A DNA stretch of 52,868 bases from a bacterium. GTDB lineage: Bacteria; Patescibacteriota; Minisyncoccia; UBA6257; GWB1-50-10. Both the position numbers and the translations under genes were made by a program. The DNA lies in contig DAIDAY010000004.1 in the NCBI GenBank assembly GCA_027310365.1, positions 1-52,868 on the forward strand. The letters are read 5' to 3'. A model generated the notes under the pieces. It did no database searches. It was given only the letters and a program-made list of their open reading frames with translations, and was not told the DNA's origin. Positions within the stretch are counted from its first letter, which is position 1; each line of letters begins with the position of its first letter. Positions 26,974 to 36,432 of this stretch are shown piece by piece.

Positions 26974-28726
26974 TTTTTTCTCCTATGCCCTTTGTTTCGA
27001 GAATCTGTTCCGGGTTCGTGGTGACGATTTGGTCTTCGGTATATGACGCGATAATTTTGATGGCCGCATGTTTCAAGCCGGCAAAAACCAACCCTTCGCC
27101 GACTGCCGCTTCAAGGAGAAGCGCTGATTCGCCGTCGGTCAGATTGAACGCTTTCGTCAACGAGTCGATGCTCGTCGGAGACTGTTTGAGGAGGAGCTGT
27201 ATGGCCGAGTTCGTGATGATCGGCCTCCCGTATTCCGATTTCAAGAAGTCGTCGACATCCTGGGTGATGGTAGTGACGCCGAGGTAGTATTTTCTCGCTC
27301 TCTTCACGAGACCGAAGAGGAATGAAGCGCTGTCTTTGTATTTCATCATTGACCACGCCTCGTCGATCACGAGGAGCCGCTGTTTCAGCTGAGCCCGGAT
27401 GAGGTTCCAGACGAAGTTGAGGACGATGTACATGGCGATCGGCCGGAGCTCTTCTTCGAGGTCGCGGATGGAAAAAACAATGAGCCGATTCTTGATATCG
27501 ATGTTCGTCGGCGCATTGGTGAAGCCGGCGTAGGAGCCATAAGTATATTTATCGAGCCGCTCCGCGATACCCCTCCCCCCCTCCGTGCTCTGGAGGATGG
27601 TTTGGAGATCTTCGAGGAGGGGCGGATTCAGCTCCTTCAGCGTGCCGAAATTCTCCGCCGTGATGTCGCGCGACGAGTAGGTTTCGGTCAGCGCCCGATC
27701 GAGAAGCGCCTCTTCTTCAGGAGTGATTTCGCCGAGCATCAGTTTCACGAGGCCGGTGAGGTTTAGGATGTGCGACTTGAAAACGTCGGCGGGTTCTTCC
27801 CCCTCCGGTATGATGGGAATGTCGAAAGGGTTCACGTGATTCTTTGACGTGAGGGAAATTTTGAAGTAGCTCCCCCCGATGGAATCGGCGAGGTTTTGGT
27901 ATTCATTCTCCGGATCGATGACGATGACGTCGGTTCCGACCATGAGCGACCGGAGGATCTGGAGTTTTGTGGCGTATGATTTCCCGGAGCCGGATTTTGC
28001 GAAGACGACCATGTTGGCATTTTCCAGGGAAAAGCGGTCGAAAATAATGAGCGTGTTGTTCTGCATGTTGATGCCGTAGAGAATGCCGTTGTCGGACGTG
28101 AGATCAGCCGACGTGAAGGGAAAAACAGACGATGCGGGGCCGCTGTTCAGGGGGGTTCTTACGCCGAGCTTGTCGCTTGAAAGGGGGAGGACGGAGTTGA
28201 ATCCTTCCGTCTGCCTGAAGAGGGCCGGTTTTGCGTAGACCAGCCGGCTCTCGAGGGAATTCATGGCCTGGTCCTCGATCTTCGTAAGTTCCTCGAGCGT
28301 CGAGGCATAAATGGTGAAGTAAATGCCGACCTCAAAAAGTTTTTCCCGCGCCTGCTGGAGCGAATCCCGCAGACTTTCTATGTCTTGATAGGCGGTTTCA
28401 AGGACGGGATCCCGCACGACACCCCTTTCTTGCTTCTCACTGATCTCGGCTTCTACTTGCGCAACTTTCTTCCTGAGATTCCGGAGCGCAAGGGCGGTGT
28501 CCATGGGGTGGACGAAGATGGCAATGTCCATCATGGTCGGCATGTTGATGATGGGGGAAAACCAGCCAGTCGAGATGTACCGGGGATAGGTAAATATAAA
28601 AAATGTTTTGGCGTAGTAGTCGCCTATCTTCAGGTGGTTTGCGTTGATTTCCACGCCCGAGGGCGCGATGACGTTGAATAAATCCTCTTCCCCCGGTTTG
28701 TATGCTTTAGGTATCTCGATTTTCAT
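26966..28726 (-). CDS. VirB4/TraC-like type IV secretion ATPase
   Basis: VFAKSGSGKSYATKLQILRSL Walker A, VIVIDPENEYQNLA, LLVIDEAWSMMKYKDSASFL Walker B, TTITQDVDDFL. Confidence 0.9.
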   Translation of the reverse strand: MKIEIPKAYKPGEEDLFNVIAPSGVEINANHLKIGDYYAKTFFIFTYPRYISTGWFSPIINMPTMMDIAIFVHPMDTALALRNLRKKVAQVEAEISEKQERGVVRDPVLETAYQDIESLRDSLQQAREKLFEVGIYFTIYASTLEELTKIEDQAMNSLESRLVYAKPALFRQTEGFNSVLPLSSDKLGVRTPLNSGPASSVFPFTSADLTSDNGILYGINMQNNTLIIFDRFSLENANMVVFAKSGSGKSYATKLQILRSLMVGTDVIVIDPENEYQNLADSIGGSYFKISLTSKNHVNPFDIPIIPEGEEPADVFKSHILNLTGLVKLMLGEITPEEEALLDRALTETYSSRDITAENFGTLKELNPPLLEDLQTILQSTEGGRGIAERLDKYTYGSYAGFTNAPTNIDIKNRLIVFSIRDLEEELRPIAMYIVLNFVWNLIRAQLKQRLLVIDEAWSMMKYKDSASFLFGLVKRARKYYLGVTTITQDVDDFLKSEYGRPIITNSAIQLLLKQSPTSIDSLTKAFNLTDGESALLLEAAVGEGLVFAGLKHAAIKIIASYTEDQIVTTNPEQILETKGIGEKNG

Positions 28727-28727
28727 C

Positions 28728-28838
28728 TCATGAGAAGCAAAACGCCTTTTGCGTAAGCGATTGCCTGTTATGTGCCGTCGGATCGACTTTTTTGGTGGTT
28801 ACCTTTTTCATGAGTTTGTGGTTTTTCACGGGATTCAT
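28728..28838 (-). CDS. 36-aa small ORF translationally coupled to VirB4 (not in track)
   Basis: MNPVKNHKLMKKVTTKKVDPTAHNRQSLTQKAFCFS, stop TGA then G then ATG of VirB4; C-terminal part homologous to the 40253-40354 element. Confidence 0.55.
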   Translation of the reverse strand: MNPVKNHKLMKKVTTKKVDPTAHNRQSLTQKAFCFS

Positions 28839-28843
28839 CGTGG

Positions 28844-29491
28844 TTATTGAGCTATCGCCATACCCTCCTTTTCCACAAGCTGCGGATTATAGAGGTTGTA
28901 GAAAAGCTCCGTGAGCTCCTCGTCTTCCAGGGGTATCGCCTTCAGCTCCATTTGGTTCAATCCCGCAATAACGCTCCCTGCGCGATTCCTCAATTGTTCG
29001 AGATTTTCCTGGGTCGTCGTCGCTTCGGCCTGCTTCTCGGCCGCTGTTTTTTGTTTTTTCCAGAGGCTGAAAATCCCAGAGGCGCTGGATGCCACCTCCG
29101 GTGTCGGGTTGTAGGGGACGACGACAAAAAAATTTTTGCTGATGATGGCATTTTGTTCTATGAAAGATTTTATGAAATTGGCGTACTCGTCGATTTGAAT
29201 CTTCAAGAGTTCGTTCTGTTCGTTCTTTTTCCGCTCGGCCATGCTCGCGAGGTACTTTTGGATATTCACCTTCCTTGAGTGGATGAAGAACTGAACCCTG
29301 AAATCCAGCGAATTCAGGAATTTCTGAAAGCTGCCGATGATGCTTGCCTGCTCATCTTCGGACTTCAGATCAAAATTGACGCCAGAGACGGCAATGATTT
29401 GCACGAAGCTGCCGTCCTTGAGATAGACGACGTCATCTTTTATTTTTTTCACTTCCACCAGGCTTTGAGTTGGCAATGTGGTTTGCGCCAT
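28844..29491 (-). CDS. TraC/VirB4 N-terminal domain-like protein (separate ORF)
   Basis: SLVEVKKIKDDVVYLKDGSFVQIIAVSGVNFDLKSEDEQASIIGSFQKFLNSLDFRVQFFIHSRKV. Confidence 0.7.
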   Translation of the reverse strand: MAQTTLPTQSLVEVKKIKDDVVYLKDGSFVQIIAVSGVNFDLKSEDEQASIIGSFQKFLNSLDFRVQFFIHSRKVNIQKYLASMAERKKNEQNELLKIQIDEYANFIKSFIEQNAIISKNFFVVVPYNPTPEVASSASGIFSLWKKQKTAAEKQAEATTTQENLEQLRNRAGSVIAGLNQMELKAIPLEDEELTELFYNLYNPQLVEKEGMAIAQ

Positions 29492-29518
29492 AGCTTCATT
29501 TTACCCTAAAAGGGATGT

Positions 29519-30013
29519 TTAGTAATCTATTCTTTTTGCAACCTTTTGCTCGCCGGTAAGATAGGTTACCACCTGATACTTCCCTCCGTTTTCCTCCCCA
29601 GCGGCCGGCGCACTCTTGGTGAAAATTCTCCCGAAGGAGATCTTGAGGGTCAAGGATTTGAGCTTGCTCTGGACCCCCATGCTTTTCCTGATGCTGGCTA
29701 GGTCCTCGTCGCTCAGTTCCAGTGTGGTTTTCGCGGTCTGCCGCTGCCACGTATACATTTTTTGATTCAAGAAATACCGGAAAAGGGATCCGGCGGTTTT
29801 TATCATGTCCTGGCCGTTGATTTTCACGAATGCGAGAGCGACGGCGATGCCACCCGCAACGATGGTTACGATGATCCAGAGGAAAATGGGCAAGGCGTTG
29901 TAGGCGACGAAACTGATCGCCCCGGCCCCGGCGATGTAGAAAAACTGGGCGATGGTAAGCGGCCCCACGATCTTCGCTTTCTGTTCTATGAATTGAGGTA
30001 CTTGGAACTCCAT
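29519..30013 (-). CDS. PrgI family protein
   Basis: MEFQVPQFIEQKAKIVGPLTIAQFFYIAGAGAISFVAYNALPIFLWI. Confidence 0.8.
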   Translation of the reverse strand: MEFQVPQFIEQKAKIVGPLTIAQFFYIAGAGAISFVAYNALPIFLWIIVTIVAGGIAVALAFVKINGQDMIKTAGSLFRYFLNQKMYTWQRQTAKTTLELSDEDLASIRKSMGVQSKLKSLTLKISFGRIFTKSAPAAGEENGGKYQVVTYLTGEQKVAKRIDY

Positions 30014-30138
30014 AGTTGGTTATCGATGCTTCATAAACTCCATTGTTCTCATTGAATACCAATGACTTATTTTAGAAATTGAAGAAGCGTGGGACATTTT
30101 ATCGGGGTCAATGAGGATGCTGGGATCAATGAGAAATT

Positions 30139-31017
30139 TCATAATCGTAGATCTATGGTGTTTCCTTCTATTTTAGCCCCCCCTTCCGCGGACTTCCCTT
30201 CCTCTTGAACGTCGTTCTGAACCAGTTCAGGTTTGATTATGGTTTTGGTCATCGGCGCAATGGGCGTAGCGATCTCTTCCGTTTTCAAGAATTCACCCCC
30301 CTGTTCGAAGGGAGAGAGGGTGGATCGATCTTCCGTATAATGGACAACCCTCTTTGTCTCGGCGGGAGTTTGCACCTCGGCCGTTACCGCCTTCAGCGGT
30401 GCGGGCTCGGTCGATCTCTTTGATTTGAAGAAGCCGAAGGAAAGAGAGGGAATGCTCCGCCCCCCGATTCCCTTGGGAGCGCGGTCTTCTTTCGGCTTCT
30501 CCTGGAGGATGAAGGGTTTGCCTTGCGCCGTATCGAGGGGGCTCGGCGTTCCTTCCGGTTTCGGCGCTAGTGCCGGTTTGGCAGGAATTGTGGCGCTTTT
30601 AATAATGGGGATGGTTTCCGCTTCAGGCTCTTCAAATGCTTCGAGGGGAATGGTTTTCTCTTCCTCTTTTTTCAAATCGTCTTCCAGTCCCAAATTCTCC
30701 ACGTCCTCGGCGTCATTTACTTTTATCTCGCTGATGTCTATCCCCCACCGGAAGAGCGGGTACCGTTCCGATTCCAGGATTCGTTCTTTTATCGCTTTGG
30801 CGACGGAAGCGGCTAATTTTTCTCCTATCCCCGTTTCGGCGAGTGTCTGGACGAAATAATGGGGCGGCACTTCTTTGCTGATGAGATTGTAGTAAGCGTT
30901 GGGGATAAGACTCGTACGAGAAATGCAGGCCCTGTCCCTCAACTCGTCGAGGATTCTATCCACTCTTTCGGAAAACAAACTCCCTCTTAAGTTTTGCGGT
31001 ATCTCTTCGAATTGCAT
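30139..31017 (-). CDS. T4SS-locus protein of unknown function, Pro/Glu-rich C-terminus
   Basis: ORF consistent with the operon; start MQFEEIPQNLRG chosen. Confidence 0.6.
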   Translation of the reverse strand: MQFEEIPQNLRGSLFSERVDRILDELRDRACISRTSLIPNAYYNLISKEVPPHYFVQTLAETGIGEKLAASVAKAIKERILESERYPLFRWGIDISEIKVNDAEDVENLGLEDDLKKEEEKTIPLEAFEEPEAETIPIIKSATIPAKPALAPKPEGTPSPLDTAQGKPFILQEKPKEDRAPKGIGGRSIPSLSFGFFKSKRSTEPAPLKAVTAEVQTPAETKRVVHYTEDRSTLSPFEQGGEFLKTEEIATPIAPMTKTIIKPELVQNDVQEEGKSAEGGAKIEGNTIDLRL

Positions 31018-31019
31018 GC

Positions 31020-33368
31020 TTATGTCCCCTCCTCGCTGGGTCTTCTCGATGTGTACAGTCCGGCGCCTTGCCAAGAGGATTGTTTGGAGGCAGCGACGTT
31101 GTTATCGATGGCCGTTTTCCGCGCATTGGTGTTATTGATTGTTCTTTCTTCCCCTCTTTCATTCGCGATTTTCTCGACCGGCGAGTCTATCGTTATCGTC
31201 TTCGCGACCGTTTCTTGCGGCTGTCCGCTCGCCCCCACCAAATTACTCGTTCTTTTCACCTCATACGTGCCGCCTTCGGTCAATGTCTTTCTTATGTCGT
31301 CGATCTTTTTTTGTATTTCCTCTCTTTTCCCCTGAAGGTTTTTCATCTGATCCTTCTCGCCCAAATCTTTGGCGTCTTTATACGCTTTGAGCGTCGAATC
31401 AAGTGCCGCCGTTTGTTTGTCCAGTTCGTCGAATATGTCTTGTACCGCTTGAATCTTCGCTGGATCGTTTTTGAATTTTTCCTGGACAAAAGCGCTTTTG
31501 ATGCCTTCAATGAAAGTCTCTTTTTGTTCTTTTGTTCCTTTATTGCCCAAGTCTCTTATTTGCTGCTGCCTCAGGTACGGCGCTATGTCTTTTATGGCGT
31601 CTTTATCCAACTTGGAAACGTCGTCGATTTTACCCACGTACTTTTCCAAACGTTCGCTCCTGGTCTTGTTCAAATCTCCAGCATCGGCGGCCAGCGCTGG
31701 ATCGTATTGAGCGAATTTGTCCTGCGTGCCGGTTTTTCTTATCATATTCGCAATCTTGGCCCTCTTGTTGGGATCCAAGTCCGCCGACTTGCCGCCTTTT
31801 TCAAGGAAAGCCAGCACCGTGCCCAAATCTTCCTGGGATGTCGTAAAGAGTTGCCGATTGATCTTGTTTTGCAGGGCGTCTTTGTTGTGTTTCTTGTCTT
31901 CTTGGTAGCTCTTGTCCATGGTGTCCTGCATCTTTCGTTTGGCATTTTTTGATGCCCCAGCCATGCCGCTCAAAGCGGCGCCGAGAAAAGGCATTGTGGA
32001 GAGTTTCCCCTCCGCTTTTCTTTCGAGCCACGATTTCCCTTCTTTGTCCTTTTTGGATCCGGCGGCCAAGAGATTGTTCCAGCCTTTTTGAATGCCGCTG
32101 CCTGCTCTCCCGGCGGTGTTTCGTTGCGCAAACCCCTTCACTTTCTCTCCTGTCTTTTGCGCGACGCCGATGAGCGCGTGACCGCCCCAGGCTCCCATGC
32201 TGTTCGCCGCCAAGAGCCCGCCGACGAGGAATCCGCCCAAAACAAGCGCATTGGTAGCTTGGATAAGGAAGCCGCTGATGAGGGTGAATTGAGCGTCCGG
32301 ATTAGCGGCGAAGCTTTTCGAAAGATCATTGACCATCGTCGCCGTTCGGAGCGTGAGGTAAAGAAAGAAAGAAAGAAACGGCGCAACGAACGCCCATTGC
32401 ATGAATTTCTGCCACCATTGCTTCCCGAGGTTTTGGAGACTTGGTATCGGCAGAATTCCGAAAAGCCAGGGAAGCGGCGCGACAGCCAGGAGGATGGCAA
32501 GCCATACAAACCGCGCGATGAGCATGAGGCCGTTCGCGAGAAGAATGAGTGCCATAAGGAGCGTGAAGGCGACGATAATGAACAAGCTGGCGAGGCTCAT
32601 CAGGTCTGCCGAGAATGATTGAGTATTTTGGCTGGGGTTGGAGTTGTTGTAAGCGTCCTGTATCGCCGAGGTGTCGGCAACGAGAAACCGCTGGGGATTC
32701 AAGGCGCCGGCTATCGCCGAGCCCACATCCTTGGACTGCGCGAACGTTCCATTTCCCAACGAATTATCAACGAAGAATTTTGTCACTACGTTGGTAAAGT
32801 CGAGAATCGCTCCGCCGATGGTCAAACTGAAGTTGACGACGATGGCCGCGGCGATGAGCTTCGGAAGCAATTTCTGCGCGTTGTACTGGTTGACCCGAAG
32901 GATGGTCATGAAAGCCATGATGATGAGCGCGAGAACGAAGCCGAGATTTGCGATGTCTCGCGACACCGCCCAGCCGGAAATGACAATGGGAAGAGTGATG
33001 ATGGAGGTGTTGAACTGGAAGAGAAAGGTAATCAGTTTCGCTCCCAGGTACAGTACGACCCCAGCGATGTATTGTAATGTCCTAAGAACAAAGTTGAGTA
33101 CGGTGCTCGCTATGTCAGCCCAAAAAGAATCGCTATTACTGGGAGATACACCGTTATTTCGAAGTATTGTATTTCCTTGGTCTTGTGTTATTTGCCCTGA
33201 TTGTTCAGCCTCATTAATTTTTGTTTTCAGCGCTTGGTTATAGGAGGGACCGCCGAGGGAACTTGCGTTGGCTACTATGGAGTACGAAAACGGCGAGAAT
33301 AAAATCAAAAAAGCGATTGCGGTAGCGAGGATGGCGGTTGCCAGTTTGTGATAATGTTTTGCTGTCAT
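31020..33368 (-). CDS. VirB6/TrbL-like polytopic membrane protein with long cytoplasmic tail
   Basis: Several long TM segments (e.g. DLMSLASLFIIVAFTLLMALILLANGLMLIARFVWLAILLAVAPLPWLF) then charged coiled-coil tail. Confidence 0.75.
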   Translation of the reverse strand: MTAKHYHKLATAILATAIAFLILFSPFSYSIVANASSLGGPSYNQALKTKINEAEQSGQITQDQGNTILRNNGVSPSNSDSFWADIASTVLNFVLRTLQYIAGVVLYLGAKLITFLFQFNTSIITLPIVISGWAVSRDIANLGFVLALIIMAFMTILRVNQYNAQKLLPKLIAAAIVVNFSLTIGGAILDFTNVVTKFFVDNSLGNGTFAQSKDVGSAIAGALNPQRFLVADTSAIQDAYNNSNPSQNTQSFSADLMSLASLFIIVAFTLLMALILLANGLMLIARFVWLAILLAVAPLPWLFGILPIPSLQNLGKQWWQKFMQWAFVAPFLSFFLYLTLRTATMVNDLSKSFAANPDAQFTLISGFLIQATNALVLGGFLVGGLLAANSMGAWGGHALIGVAQKTGEKVKGFAQRNTAGRAGSGIQKGWNNLLAAGSKKDKEGKSWLERKAEGKLSTMPFLGAALSGMAGASKNAKRKMQDTMDKSYQEDKKHNKDALQNKINRQLFTTSQEDLGTVLAFLEKGGKSADLDPNKRAKIANMIRKTGTQDKFAQYDPALAADAGDLNKTRSERLEKYVGKIDDVSKLDKDAIKDIAPYLRQQQIRDLGNKGTKEQKETFIEGIKSAFVQEKFKNDPAKIQAVQDIFDELDKQTAALDSTLKAYKDAKDLGEKDQMKNLQGKREEIQKKIDDIRKTLTEGGTYEVKRTSNLVGASGQPQETVAKTITIDSPVEKIANERGEERTINNTNARKTAIDNNVAASKQSSWQGAGLYTSRRPSEEGT

Positions 33369-33372
33369 TATG

Positions 33373-35364
33373 CTATTTTAGTAAGTTGTTAGTCCAAGCC
33401 GGGAGTTCACCTAAAACCCCCTTGAGGCCGTTGATGCCAACTTTGGTTATTTTGTTGATGATGGCATTTTGGATGACGGTGTCGATGTTCGTGAGGTCCT
33501 GGGCGTTGATGATGGCATTGATGTCGGCTTGCGTCGACTGCTGCGCCAATCCAGCCGCTACATTGGAGGGTTGGACAATCTGACTGTCGAGGCAGGTATA
33601 GAAAAAGCTGTGATCGCTTTTACTGGGAAAGACTTTGTCGCCTACAACGTTGGCTTGCGCGGGGTCCTTTATGTAAGTTGACGCATCAGTCGGAACGCCG
33701 GTGTCGTTATCCGCGTCGACTGGGCCGAGATTTTCATAGCAGGCGTTTTCCGAAGAAGCCCAGACGAGCGACTTCGGATTGTTGGGATTGAAAGAGCAAT
33801 TAGTGACATTGGTGATGACGTTTCCATTGGCATCTTTGGCGTATTGATATTTCAGCCACTGCGTGCACTGATACTTGTTCTTGTAGCCGTTGCTTTGATT
33901 CACTTCGTTCTGCCGCTGCTGGGTTGCCGCCGCAGCGATCTGAGCGGCTTGCTGCTGGGCCAACGCCGATGCGCCGTAGTAGTTGTTTGGGGGCAGCAAT
34001 ATCTCCCGGTACCCGAGCCAGCTGCCCTGCCGGAAGTTGTTGTAAAATCCCTGGATGTTCTGAACTACCCGGTTCAGCGTACAGCTCGTCGGCTGGTAAT
34101 ACGGGTTCGTCTGCCGGGCAGTGCTCGGGATTTGGAGCGTGACGGATAGTCTGAAGGGCTGGCAGAGCTGCGGCGCGACGTTCGAAAGAAAGCGGTCGAC
34201 GGCGCCAAGCCCCGCCTGTTCCAGGGATTTCCACGGCTTCTCGAAGTACTGGGGTGCATTGATGGTTATTTTACCGTCGGAACTTATTTGTATCCCCCCG
34301 CCCTGGATCCAGTTGACGGTTTCGTTCGTGAACTGATAGAGCAGCGAGCTTTTTATCGACTGGACGGTTTGGGTGAATATGGTACGGCACTGGGTTCTGG
34401 TTTTTGCGGTTATTTCCTGCTTTCTTTGTTCAAGGAGGATGTTTTGAAGCGTAACGCCGTTGGCTTTCGTTTGACTTTGCGTCCCCGCGTCGTTCACCGG
34501 GACGGGGTTTGTCAGTATGCCGGTGGGCACCCCGACCTTCAGGATGTCGGCAGCCTGCTTCGTGAGATCGCCCACCAGGCTTTGTATTTGTTTTTTCGCT
34601 TCTGCCATCGCCTCGTCGGTCGTGGTTTTTACCGCATCCTTGAATTTGTTGTCAACGCCCAGAGCGTTGATAATGGCCGTAGGATTTCCGCTCCCGACAG
34701 CTTTTGCCAGCGTGCCGAGCGAGGTATCTCCGCCGAACGTGCTGGTTCCGAAGAGTTTGCTGAGGCTGATGTCCCCGACTACTTTCTGAAACTGGTTTTC
34801 CAGAGAACTGAATGTCTTTTGCAGCAACTGAGTCCTGATTTTTTCCTCGATGCCCCCGATCGAGGTGTTGAGAGCCGTATATGCGCCGTATTTAGCGGCC
34901 ATCTGGGCCGCAGCTACGCATTCTTCCGTCCCATCGGGACCACCCTTTAACCCCGTGCCCGCTACCGCCTGGTTGGCGCAGAACCACCCGATGTCTCCAT
35001 CGGAGTACGTCGAGCTGGCCGTATTGATGACGGCGCCCAGCGCGCTCCACGATGTCAGCGTCGGGGGCGTCGACGAGGTGGATCCTTTGTCTCCCGCGCT
35101 TACCGTAATGACGGTGGGATCGGGGAACGCCGTGAAATTAGTCGCCGAGCCGGTATCCACCGAGACGTAGGTGGTTGCCGTGGCGCCGTTGCCGCCCTTG
35201 AGCCACGTTGCGGCCCACGTCGCGCATCCCGCCGCCGCGGCTCCATTGTCTGTCGTGGCTTGCGCTTGTGCGGCGGGCGCGAAGCGGATGGACGAGAACG
35301 CCAAAAAGACGATTACCACCGAAGCTACGAATTGCAGATTTCTCGCGTTAGATGAGTTTTTCAT
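33373..35364 (-). CDS. large secreted protein, T4SS-locus associated, unknown
   Basis: Signal peptide ending APAAQAQA; 663 aa. Confidence 0.65.
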   Translation of the reverse strand: MKNSSNARNLQFVASVVIVFLAFSSIRFAPAAQAQATTDNGAAAAGCATWAATWLKGGNGATATTYVSVDTGSATNFTAFPDPTVITVSAGDKGSTSSTPPTLTSWSALGAVINTASSTYSDGDIGWFCANQAVAGTGLKGGPDGTEECVAAAQMAAKYGAYTALNTSIGGIEEKIRTQLLQKTFSSLENQFQKVVGDISLSKLFGTSTFGGDTSLGTLAKAVGSGNPTAIINALGVDNKFKDAVKTTTDEAMAEAKKQIQSLVGDLTKQAADILKVGVPTGILTNPVPVNDAGTQSQTKANGVTLQNILLEQRKQEITAKTRTQCRTIFTQTVQSIKSSLLYQFTNETVNWIQGGGIQISSDGKITINAPQYFEKPWKSLEQAGLGAVDRFLSNVAPQLCQPFRLSVTLQIPSTARQTNPYYQPTSCTLNRVVQNIQGFYNNFRQGSWLGYREILLPPNNYYGASALAQQQAAQIAAAATQQRQNEVNQSNGYKNKYQCTQWLKYQYAKDANGNVITNVTNCSFNPNNPKSLVWASSENACYENLGPVDADNDTGVPTDASTYIKDPAQANVVGDKVFPSKSDHSFFYTCLDSQIVQPSNVAAGLAQQSTQADINAIINAQDLTNIDTVIQNAIINKITKVGINGLKGVLGELPAWTNNLLK

Positions 35365-36097
35365 CCTGGACTTTTTTGGTTATTTCCTCTTGTATGGTTG
35401 CCATGCCTTGCGTGAAAGGGTCTTGCCGGTTCGCATAAAGGGCGATGAGGAACCGCAGGGGGTCGTCGCCGCTTTTCGCAAGATCGGTAAAAAGATTTCT
35501 CTGGTGTATGACGAGCGATAAAATTTGGTAGTGGATGGGAATCCACGGCTTCGGCACGCGCACGGCCTTGAGAAGGGTTGCGGCTTCGCTAAAGTTGTCG
35601 GCCGCGGTCGAAAAGATCGATTGCGGCGCGGCGTCCGACGTTATGCTGAACGTCGGGATTTTCGCAAGAACCTGGTCGACGTAGAGGAGATACAGCCGCT
35701 GCATTTGGGGCGAATCGTCGTCATTCACGATGATGTCGGAACTCGTCACAACCTCGGCCGAAAATTCGCTGTCGATGATTTGCGCGATCGTCTTTTGGAC
35801 AGCGGAGGAGTTGGGGGGGATGATGCTCGCTCTTCCTTTGGTCTGGTAGAGGTTGCTGTCGATCGCGTTCTGGAACGTTTTATTGGCGAAGTTGAGCGTC
35901 AGATTTTCGGGCGGGGCAGACTGGTAGGAAAGAAGCGGATTCGCCGTGGAACTGCCGTTGGTTTCGACTATGGTGATGCCTGGTGTTGCATTTTGAGGGC
36001 TGCCGGGAGCGAAGATGAGGTAAGAACTGACGAGGATGGATGCGCCGAGGATCACAAAGCTTATGAACTTTTTCTTTTTTTTGAAACCAAGCTTCAT
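35348..36097 (-). CDS. membrane-anchored protein, T4SS-locus associated, unknown
   Basis: N-terminal TM FISFVILGASILVSSYLIF; overlaps next gene as in an operon. Confidence 0.6.
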   Translation of the reverse strand: MKLGFKKKKKFISFVILGASILVSSYLIFAPGSPQNATPGITIVETNGSSTANPLLSYQSAPPENLTLNFANKTFQNAIDSNLYQTKGRASIIPPNSSAVQKTIAQIIDSEFSAEVVTSSDIIVNDDDSPQMQRLYLLYVDQVLAKIPTFSITSDAAPQSIFSTAADNFSEAATLLKAVRVPKPWIPIHYQILSLVIHQRNLFTDLAKSGDDPLRFLIALYANRQDPFTQGMATIQEEITKKVQDEKLI

Positions 36098-36104
36098 TTC
36101 GTAT

Positions 36105-36381
36105 CCCTCACCCTTAAAGCATTAAGGAATTTTTAATTCGACTTTTTAATGAAGAAAACCCTTTTGCGAAGTTTTAAGCGTTTTTCTCTCATTAAGGCAT
36201 CTTTTTTTCGATTCGTAATAAATAAGGTCGAGGGGTCTTATGTTTTTTGTTGATGGGACAAGCCCGTTGAGGTGTTTTTGCATCCTGGCTCTGAGGTCTG
36301 GGGCAAATTCTATATGTAAGCTTGAGTCTCTCATTGATTTTAGGACGTAAACATAAAACATGATTGCTTTAAGGGTGAGGG
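36105..36381. mobile_element. mini-element: perfect 17-bp terminal inverted repeats around a GIY-YIG ORF
   Basis: CCCTCACCCTTAAAGCA (36105-36121) and TGCTTTAAGGGTGAGGG (36365-36381). Confidence 0.55.
36146..36361 (-). pseudogene. GIY-YIG nuclease domain, shortened
   Basis: MFYVYVLKSMRDSSLHIEFAPDLRARMQKHLNGLVPSTKNIRPLDLIYYESKKRCLNERKTLKTSQKGFLH; degraded second motif (LHIEFAP instead of LYIGxT). Confidence 0.7.
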
Positions 36382-36432
36382 AAAAACGCAGGTGGAATAA
36401 CTCCTGATGGTAATTATACACTACTTTAATTG

